Source of the DNA: Deltaproteobacteria bacterium
GTDB taxonomy: Bacteria > Desulfobacterota > Desulfobacteria > Desulfobacterales > Desulfatibacillaceae
Reading direction: 5' to 3'
DNA: 7,649 bases
NCBI GenBank assembly: GCA_019308705.1
Contig: JAFDHW010000142.1
Location: 1-7,649 of the forward strand
The notes beneath the pieces were generated by a model that worked only from the letters and a program-made list of their open reading frames with translations, searched no databases and was not told the origin of the DNA. The position numbers were made by a program, and so were the translations under genes. Numbering within the stretch: the stretch's first letter is position 1; every line of letters begins with the position of its first letter. This document shows, in pieces, positions 1-4,483 of the stretch.

Positions 1-1610
1 ATTCGGATTCCACCACCCGCCTGGAGGCGCTTCGGCAGGAGGTCCGGCCGGAGGTGCTGGCCCGGGCGGCCATGAAGGATACCAACTACCACGTGCGCAG
101 GGCGGCGGTCCTGAGGATCGAGGACCAGGAAGTGCTGGCCGCGGTGGCGCGCACGGACACCTGCGAGGCGGTGCGGCAGGCGGCGGTCGAGCGCATCGCC
201 GATGAGAAGCTCCTGGCCGGCATCGCCCTGGAGGCGCAATCCCAGGGCGTTCGGGTGGCCGCCGTGTCCCGCATCCATGACCCGAAAACCGCCATGTACC
301 TGGTGAAGCAGCACCCGGACGCCACGGTGCGGGCCGCGGCGGTGCGGCAGGTCAAGGACGAGGCCCTGCTTTATGAAACCGTGTTGAAAAGCCCCTTTTC
401 CCATACCCGGGTGGCCGCGGTGCGCCGGCTCGCGGAGCCCGAGACCCTGGTCGCGGTGTGCCGGTCCCACACGGACAACCAGGTGCGCTTAGCCGCCAGC
501 CGCCGCTTGTTCGAAACGGGCGGCGGCCTGGACCCCTTTCAGGTCCGGGCCGCCTGCGCGCCCCTGGTGGAGGCGCCCCCCACCCACGACCCCGACCTTT
601 TGGGTCCCTACCTGGCGGCCATGGCCAGGATCACCGACCCCCAGGCCTTGGAAACCGTGGCCCGGACGGGCAAAAACGCGCTGCTGCGCTGGCAGGCGGT
701 GTCCCAGATCGACGACTACGTCACCCTTTCGGAGATCGCGGGCACGGACAAGAGCGACCGGGTGCGGGAGACCGCGGTCCGGCGCATCCACCATCCCGAG
801 GAGCTGGCGGGCCTGGCGCGCTCGGACACCTGCTACCGGGTGCGCATCGCCGCCATAAGCCGCGTGGCCAACCCCGCCACCCTCATGGTGGCCTGCATGA
901 CGGACGAAGACCCCAGGGTGCGGCTGGCCGCCGTGGCCATGCTGGAAGACCACGAGCTTCTGCACCACGCCTGGCGGAACAACTCCATGCCCATGGTGCA
1001 GAAGGCCGCGGCCAAGAAGCTGGCCGGGCAGCCGCTTGTGCTCCTCATGGAGCGCCTGTTTCCCGGCGGGTTCGCCAACGGCCGGATGCGGTGCTTCCGG
1101 CCCCTTCCCAAGTGCTCCTACACCCAGTCCGAGCTGCTTGCCGTGTTCAACACCGCCGCCCTTTCGGTCCTGGCCCGCATGGACGAGCCCGCCTCCATGG
1201 CCAAGGTGGAGCGCGCGGCCACGGACAAGGATCTGGCCAAGCTCACGCTTTCCGCCAGCAATCCCCTGGTGCGGGTGGCGGCGGTGGAGCGGATCTCTTC
1301 CCCGGCGGTGCTCTACTTGGTGGCGGGAAGGGCCATGCGGGCCAAGGGGCAGTGGGAAAATGCGCCGGAGCGGGACGTTGCCCTGTGGGCGGTGCTGGAG
1401 AAGCTGGCCACCCCCGGACTTCTGGACCACTTCGGGTTCGGGCTGGACTACGTGAAGAGGATCACCAGCCACACCCTGCTCATGGTCCTCATGGCCTCGG
1501 ACGTGTTCCCCGACGTGCGGGTGGCGGCGGAAAACCGCTACCAGACCCTGCTCTCCCAGGGGCAGGATGCCCGGGAAGGAGGGCAGGCCCGGTCCCGCCG
1601 GGTGGCGTAG
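1..1610 (+). CDS. HEAT/LRV-like repeat protein, 5' end outside window
   Basis: Open in frame from base 3 to the TAG at 1608-1610. A GTG at 54 could be read as a start, but the repeat pattern continues unbroken upstream of it (TRLEALRQ... at 15-92), so the true N-terminus lies left of the window. The visible protein is built from tandem 26-residue units of the form VRxAAVxRIxDxxxLxxVAxxDxxx. Six complete units fill 15-482. A second run starts at 606 and includes units at 684, 762, 840, 918 and 996. A degenerate stretch containing FPGGFANGRMR follows, then isolated units near 1269 and at the C-terminus. Such alpha-solenoid repeats usually form protein-binding scaffolds; no catalytic motif is visible. 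The exact 26-residue period is shorter than classic HEAT and close to LRV repeats, so the family label is approximate. No signal peptide or membrane segment is seen in the visible part, so it is probably cytoplasmic. The gene converges on the beta-barrel gene. Confidence 0.88.
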   Translation, partial: SDSTTRLEALRQEVRPEVLARAAMKDTNYHVRRAAVLRIEDQEVLAAVARTDTCEAVRQAAVERIADEKLLAGIALEAQSQGVRVAAVSRIHDPKTAMYLVKQHPDATVRAAAVRQVKDEALLYETVLKSPFSHTRVAAVRRLAEPETLVAVCRSHTDNQVRLAASRRLFETGGGLDPFQVRAACAPLVEAPPTHDPDLLGPYLAAMARITDPQALETVARTGKNALLRWQAVSQIDDYVTLSEIAGTDKSDRVRETAVRRIHHPEELAGLARSDTCYRVRIAAISRVANPATLMVACMTDEDPRVRLAAVAMLEDHELLHHAWRNNSMPMVQKAAAKKLAGQPLVLLMERLFPGGFANGRMRCFRPLPKCSYTQSELLAVFNTAALSVLARMDEPASMAKVERAATDKDLAKLTLSASNPLVRVAAVERISSPAVLYLVAGRAMRAKGQWENAPERDVALWAVLEKLATPGLLDHFGFGLDYVKRITSHTLLMVLMASDVFPDVRVAAENRYQTLLSQGQDAREGGQARSRRVA

Positions 1611-1690
1611 CCGGGCGGGCGGAGGACGTTCCTGGCCGGGGGCTCCGCGGTCCGGATGACATGGTTTGGAAACGGGAGCAGGAGAGGAAG

Positions 1691-1719
1691 AAGAGTCCCG
1701 GCGGCGGCCGGGGCTCTTT
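1691..1719. terminator. Bidirectional hairpin between convergent genes
   Basis: AAGAGTCCCGG (1691-1701) pairs with CCGGGGCTCTT (1708-1718) around the 6-base loop CGGCGG, giving an 11-bp stem with one T-G wobble when read on the + strand and a C/A mismatch on the - strand. The tail is short on + (one further T) and TTCTTCC-like on -. It sits 80 bases after the repeat-protein stop and only 12 bases after the beta-barrel stop, so it most likely ends transcription from both sides. The weak T-tracts keep confidence moderate. Confidence 0.55.
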
Positions 1720-1730
1720 GCCGCAAGGAG

Positions 1731-2384
1731 CTAGAACTTCATGCCGAAGGCGAATTTGTAGCCCGGGATGGTGGCCTGGTTTATGTTTTCGCCGATATTG
1801 CGCCAGGTGCGCTGGTAGATGACCTTGGCAAAGTACTTTTCGTAAAAGTCCCACCGCAGGCCCGCTCCCAGGCGGAAGTAGAAGTTGACGCGGGAGCCCT
1901 CCGACTTGGACACGGTCTGGAGTCCCAGGTCGGCGGCGGAGGTGGGGCCGAATTCCCAGTCCGAGTGGACGAATCCCATGCCGCCGGTCAGCAGGGGTAC
2001 CACCTTCCAGTCCGACAAGAACAGGTCCAGGAACATGCCCACCCCGATGAGCCGGAGGTCCGTGGAGGGCTCGCCGGTCAGGCCCTTCACGTCCGCCTGC
2101 AAGTCCGTGCCCGCGTAGTAAAGCTCCCCGCCCACGTTGACCATGTCGTGCACCGTCCTGCCGAAACCCGCGCCCAGGGCGATTCCCTCGGCCTCCTCGT
2201 ACCGGATGTCCTTGTCCCGGGGCTCCACCACGGAGTCGGAACCCAGCCATTCCCCGAACACGAAGCCGTCCCACTTGTTCAGGCGGGCGTTTTCCTCCTG
2301 GGCCGCGGCGGGTTCCGGCAAAAGGGGCAAACCGGCGAATAGTTCCAGAGCCAAAAGCATGCACAAGATTTTGGGAAATCCCAT
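1731..2384 (-). CDS. Outer-membrane beta-barrel protein (uncharacterised)
   Basis: A 217-residue protein with a classical Sec signal peptide: Lys5, a hydrophobic core at about 6-20, and a likely cleavage after AAA near residue 28. The mature part alternates polar and hydrophobic residues in short strands (VNVGGELYY, LIGVGMFLDLFL, VNFYFRLGAGLRWDF, FAKVIYQRTW). It ends in GYKFAFGMKF, with a C-terminal Phe and alternating aromatics typical of the beta-signal read by the BAM complex. The size suggests a small barrel of about 8 strands. No PagL, OmpA C-terminal or enzymatic motif is recognised, so the function is unknown. The ATG start is supported by GGAGA eight bases upstream and by the signal peptide beginning there. 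It has its own promoter at 2456-2484, so it need not depend on the upstream binding-protein gene. Targeting to the outer membrane is an inference from signal peptide plus C-terminus. Confidence 0.85.
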   Translation of the reverse strand: MGFPKILCMLLALELFAGLPLLPEPAAAQEENARLNKWDGFVFGEWLGSDSVVEPRDKDIRYEEAEGIALGAGFGRTVHDMVNVGGELYYAGTDLQADVKGLTGEPSTDLRLIGVGMFLDLFLSDWKVVPLLTGGMGFVHSDWEFGPTSAADLGLQTVSKSEGSRVNFYFRLGAGLRWDFYEKYFAKVIYQRTWRNIGENINQATIPGYKFAFGMKF

Positions 2385-2455
2385 GGCGCTGTCTCCAAGG
2401 CAAGGCTTCTTCGCCCGGACGGGCGGATAAGAAAAATGGTCAGGGAAACCAGTGC

Positions 2456-2484
2456 ATTTTACTGTAGGGGAATAAAAACCGCAA
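2456..2484 (-). promoter_or_regulatory. Sigma70-type promoter for the beta-barrel gene
   Basis: Read on the - strand: TTGCGG (2484-2479, -35), a 17-bp AT-richer spacer, then TAAAAT (2461-2456, -10, five of six consensus bases). The expected start is near 2449, leaving a leader of about 65 nt before the ATG at 2384. The -35 matches only in its TTG half. Confidence 0.6.
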
Positions 2485-2555
2485 GAGGCTCTCTGCAGGG
2501 TGGGAAAATGCTGTTATCGCAATCCAGCGGACACGGGCCGTGCGGCCGGAACTTC

Positions 2556-2579
2556 TCGCGCAGAAAAGGCGCGATTTTT
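2556..2579 (+). terminator. Orphan Rho-independent-like hairpin upstream of the small RNA
   Basis: TCGCGC (2556-2561) and GCGCGA (2569-2574) form a perfect 6-bp stem around a 7-base loop, followed at once by TTTTT (2575-2579). In form it terminates + strand transcription, yet no + strand gene or convincing promoter lies between the beta-barrel promoter and this point. It could insulate the small-RNA promoter 22 bases downstream from upstream + strand readthrough, end an unseen short transcript, or be a protein-binding palindrome. Confidence 0.45.
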
Positions 2580-2600
2580 GCCATAACGATGCCATTTCGC

Positions 2601-2628
2601 TTGACACCTTGCGGAAAATGGATATTTT
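2601..2628 (+). promoter_or_regulatory. Strong sigma70-type promoter of the small RNA
   Basis: A perfect TTGACA -35 (2601-2606) is followed after 16 bases by TATTTT (2623-2628), a four-of-six -10. The predicted start, 7 bases on, is A2635, which is exactly the first base able to pair with the 3' flank of the structured region. No start codon with a ribosome site and a plausible reading frame follows, so it most likely drives a non-coding transcript. Confidence 0.65.
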
Positions 2629-2634
2629 TGGGAC

Positions 2635-2771
2635 AGAGGGTTCTTGGGTGTTCGTGCCCGTGCTTTCCGGCCGGCAACTCAACCGGATGGCGTGCGGAGC
2701 CGGAAGCTCCCCACGGCACTTTAGGAACCCTTTTCCTTTGCCCGCCGCCCCCAGGGGGAGGCGGTTTTTTT
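2635..2771 (+). ncRNA. Candidate small RNA, structured, about 137 nt
   Basis: This segment lies between a good promoter and a canonical terminator in a stretch with no believable protein gene. It folds by eye into a rod. A closing stem joins 2635-2645 to 2723-2733 (11 bp, two G-U). Next, 2654-2662 pairs with 2712-2719 (GTGCC-GTG with CACGGCAC, 8 bp, one bulged C). Then 2663-2671 pairs with 2699-2706 (one bulged T), or alternatively 2696-2700 pairs with 2706-2710 as a GGAGC/GCTCC hairpin. CCGG at 2671-2674 can pair with CCGG at 2683-2686 at the tip. The 3' end is the terminator hairpin plus T7. It does not show the SRP RNA tip consensus, tmRNA features or RNase P elements, and 6S RNA is normally longer. 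I do not recognise the family. An ATG at 2687 opens a frame that runs through the terminator, so no peptide is proposed. It is divergent from the beta-barrel gene and convergent with the binding-protein gene. Confidence 0.6.
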
Positions 2772-2775
2772 CTTT
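2742..2775 (+). terminator. Rho-independent terminator of the small RNA
   Basis: CCGCC (2742-2746) pairs with GGCGG (2760-2764), then a G/A mismatch, then CCCC (2748-2751) pairs with GGGG (2755-2758), loop CAG. Seven Ts (2765-2771), then CTTT, follow. This is the best terminator in the window and reads on the + strand; the - strand copy has no T-tract. A wider inverted repeat, CCTTTGCC (2735-2742) and GGCAAAGG (2791-2798), encloses it. Confidence 0.85.
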
Positions 2776-2843
2776 GGGGGATCAAGAACAGGCAAAGGCC
2801 GGACCGGGGGGGAGAAGCCGCCCGTGACGGACCGCTTCGCGGG

Positions 2844-3872
2844 CTAATGCGCGGCCCGGTATTCTTCCAGGTGGGCGGTGACTTGGCGTAGCAGGTCCTG
2901 GGAGAACAGGGCCCCGGACATGGTTTCCCAGGCGCGCAGGGCGGCCTGTTCGAAACGTATGCGTTCCCTGGGACCGAGGGACACGCGGCGCACCCCGTAG
3001 GAAACCATGGCGTCGACGCACTTCTGGGAGTCTTCCCTGGCCAGTTCCAGAAATTTCTGCTTGGCGTCATCCAGCTCCATGGGGAGCCGGACCTGCTCCT
3101 CGGGGGTGAACATCTCCCACTCGTCCATGCTCAAAACCACGGCCACCGGTGAATAGCGCAGGTGGCTGTCCATGACGTAGCGGACATCGGGATAGATCTG
3201 CAGGCCCAGGACATACAGGGCCGGGGCCAGGGCCGCGTCGACCTTGCTTTCCCGCAGTGCGCGGGTGGCGTCCTTTATCCGGATGGGCACGCTCTTTATC
3301 CCCAGGCCGGCGAACAGGTGTTGCTCCACCGGCCCGTACCACAGGCCGAACCGGGCCTTTTGCAGGCTGGCCAGGGAGGAGGGGTCGTAGACGGAGGAGT
3401 AGACCTGGTCAAAGTCCTGGTCCAGCCAGGCCAACAGCTTCAGCTTCTTCCTGTTGAACATCCGGTCGAAGTCGTCCTCCATGACCGTTCGCAGGTAATC
3501 CACCTCGTCCCAGTTGCGGAACAGGAAGGGAAGGCTCACCACGGAGAATTCCGGGCAGGCGGAGATGGAGCCCGCCCCGGAAAAGCCGGCCCCGGAAAGT
3601 TTGCCCGCATGGATCTGGCGGAGCATGTTCTCCTCGTCGCCTTTGATGCCTCCCCAGTAGATCTTCACCTGGAGCCGGCCCTCGCTGATGCGGTCTATCG
3701 CGGGCAGGATCATCAACTTGCCCCGCTTGGCCCATCCCATGTGGCCCGGGATGATGGTGCCGATGGTGATGATCCTTTTCGGGGTGGAGTTCGCCGGAGT
3801 TTGTTCGACGGCTCCAGCCGGAAGGCAAAGGGCGAAGATCAGGGCCAGGGCGGCGGCGAACGCACTACGCAT
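2844..3872 (-). CDS. TRAP-type (DctP family) periplasmic solute-binding protein, orphan
   Basis: A 342-residue protein of normal family length. A Sec signal peptide spans residues 1-21 (Arg2, hydrophobic core, AGA before the likely cleavage). The mature domain follows the DctP pattern: an opening strand IITIGTIIPG, a charged amphipathic helix, VKIYWGGIKGDEENMLRQI (the usual 'GQLG...E..ml.qv..G' region), LPFLFRN (114-120), the lobe-crossing LQKARFGLW region (170-178), the ALRESKVDAA motif (205-214), and a C-terminal helix rich in aromatic and charged residues. Such proteins capture organic acids or other ligands in the periplasm for DctQ/DctM, but neither subunit is nearby. The Arg that normally binds the ligand carboxylate (as in 'LKGLKIRV') aligns by spacing with Gly176, and the usual 'VVDG' reads KVDA. 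The ligand may therefore be atypical, or the protein may have another role. The ATG is supported by GGAGG five bases upstream. It is separated from its neighbours by 459 and 271 bases, suggesting its own transcription unit. Confidence 0.88.
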   Translation of the reverse strand: MRSAFAAALALIFALCLPAGAVEQTPANSTPKRIITIGTIIPGHMGWAKRGKLMILPAIDRISEGRLQVKIYWGGIKGDEENMLRQIHAGKLSGAGFSGAGSISACPEFSVVSLPFLFRNWDEVDYLRTVMEDDFDRMFNRKKLKLLAWLDQDFDQVYSSVYDPSSLASLQKARFGLWYGPVEQHLFAGLGIKSVPIRIKDATRALRESKVDAALAPALYVLGLQIYPDVRYVMDSHLRYSPVAVVLSMDEWEMFTPEEQVRLPMELDDAKQKFLELAREDSQKCVDAMVSYGVRRVSLGPRERIRFEQAALRAWETMSGALFSQDLLRQVTAHLEEYRAAH

Positions 3873-3918
3873 GGGGGCCTCCGGGGTTGCGGTAAAAGGG
3901 CGACTTTACTGCAACTCT

Positions 3919-3947
3919 GGCATAGCAGAAATTCGCTTCCCCGGCAA
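3919..3947 (-). promoter_or_regulatory. Possible weak promoter for the binding-protein gene
   Basis: On the - strand TTGCCG (3947-3942) and TATGCC (3924-3919) are separated by 17 bases, placing a start about 40 bases before the ATG. The -35 matches four bases and the -10 only three, so this is a positional guess. Confidence 0.25.
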
Positions 3948-3980
3948 GCCCGCGCTTTTTTGGGGGGTTGTAAGATTTCC

Positions 3981-4008
3981 CGGGATTAGGGCCCTAGCCC
4001 GAATTTTT
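3981..4008. other. Palindromic hairpin with adjacent T-run in the 3873-4143 gap
   Basis: CGGG-A-TTAG (3981-3989) pairs with CTAGCCCG (3994-4001) around GGCC, with one bulge and one wobble; its core TAGGGCCCTA is a perfect 10-bp palindrome. AATTTTT follows on the + strand, making it terminator-like in that direction, although no + strand gene precedes it. On the - strand it lies upstream of the binding-protein gene and could be an operator. Confidence 0.35.
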
Positions 4009-4012
4009 CACC

Positions 4013-4135
4013 CTTCCGGCGAGCCCGATTCACGCGATAGCTGCGTCAGGAGGCGGTCGCGGTACAAAAGTACGGCTTCCCTCCTCCTTACTCTCGCGCG
4101 AATCGAACTCGTGAATAATCCGGGTTAGGCGGAAG
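4013..4135. repeat. Nested imperfect palindrome, probable interspersed extragenic element
   Basis: Arms pair in nested order: CTTCCG (4013-4018) with CGGAAG (4130-4135); CCCG (4024-4027) with CGGG (4121-4124); ATTCACG (4028-4034) with CGTGAAT (4110-4116); CGATAG (4035-4040) with CTCTCG (4091-4096), one mismatch; AGGAGG (4048-4053) with CCTCCT (4083-4088); and GTAC (4062-4065) with GTAC (4070-4073) around AAAA. An alternative pairing uses CGCGAATCG (4097-4105). The element begins 8 bases after the DUF2795 stop and has no coding potential that I trust. The centre, GTACTTTTGTACCGCGACC on the - strand, resembles intergenic repeats I associate with deltaproteobacterial genomes; that recollection is unverified. 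Confidence 0.55.
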
Positions 4136-4143
4136 CCGGGCGA

Positions 4144-4335
4144 TCAGGAAACATCACCAAGGGCTTGGTTGATCTCCACCGGCGCGTTGTACTGCCGGCT
4201 GGGCAGCCGCCGCATGGCGTCCAGGAGTTCCTCGTCGGCGCCCTGTTCCGTGGCGTTTTGAACGATGTCCTCCCTGGTGGCCGGATAATTCAGGTTCCTC
4301 AAGTATCGGCCGATCTCCTCCTTGGTAAGGGTCAT
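4144..4335 (-). CDS. DUF2795 domain protein
   Basis: A 63-residue protein that matches the DUF2795 pattern over nearly its whole length: YLRNLNYPATRED (11-23), a helical EQGADEELLDAMRRL segment (30-44), then LPSRQYNAPVEINQAL (44-59), which corresponds to the family's 'LPdreYdsp.dV..al' ending. The family is small, helical, soluble and of unknown function; no signal peptide or catalytic residues are seen. The ATG is well placed behind AAGGAG, six bases upstream. It follows tamB in the same direction after 148 bases with a weak hairpin between, so co-transcription is possible but not shown. The palindromic element right after its stop codon could end or stabilise its mRNA. I see no convincing promoter in 4336-4483. 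Confidence 0.87.
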   Translation of the reverse strand: MTLTKEEIGRYLRNLNYPATREDIVQNATEQGADEELLDAMRRLPSRQYNAPVEINQALGDVS

Positions 4336-4387
4336 GGTCTTCTCCTTCGTGCGATTTTCGGCGTCTTTTCAAAACCCTAAAGGCAAG

Positions 4388-4408
4388 GCCCCATACCGGC
4401 CATGGGGC
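4388..4408 (-). terminator. Weak hairpin in the tamB-DUF2795 gap
   Basis: GCCCCAT (4408-4402 on the - strand) and ATGGGGC (4394-4388) form a perfect 7-bp stem with a 7-base loop, 76 bases after the tamB stop. The following - strand bases CTTGCCTTTAGGGTTTT are only moderately T-rich, so termination may be partial. It could equally be an attenuating or processing hairpin. Confidence 0.35.
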
Positions 4409-4483
4409 AAAGGCGGTAATCGGGCCGAAAAAATTGCGTAGGGGCGGATTTTTTTCTTGGTATGCCGGGGGGTTGGATGACTT

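Noticed and set aside
54..56. GTG as the start of the repeat protein
   Set aside because: The 26-residue repeat register continues in frame upstream to the window edge, so this is an internal Val codon.
458..1822. 454-residue + strand frame overlapping the repeat protein
   Set aside because: The composition is dominated by Gly, Pro, Arg and His and it is out of frame with a clear 26-residue repeat protein. It is a shadow frame.
2687..2693. Six to seven bases of the small RNA complementary to the beta-barrel start-codon region
   Set aside because: A match this short is expected by chance and lies in a possibly paired part of the RNA, so it is not evidence of targeting.
2635..2771. Identification of the small RNA as SRP RNA or 6S RNA
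   Set aside because: A GGAA occurs near 2702-2705 but without the SRP tip consensus around it. The length and missing large central bubble do not fit 6S RNA.
2459..3070. 203-residue - strand frame and overlapping + strand frames in the 2385-2843 gap
   Set aside because: They lack ribosome sites and domain-like sequence, and run straight through the terminator and promoter signals or into the binding-protein gene in another frame.
4013..4135. CRISPR repeat or tRNA
   Set aside because: There is only one unit with no spaced direct copies, and no tRNA cloverleaf or TTC-loop arrangement can be drawn.
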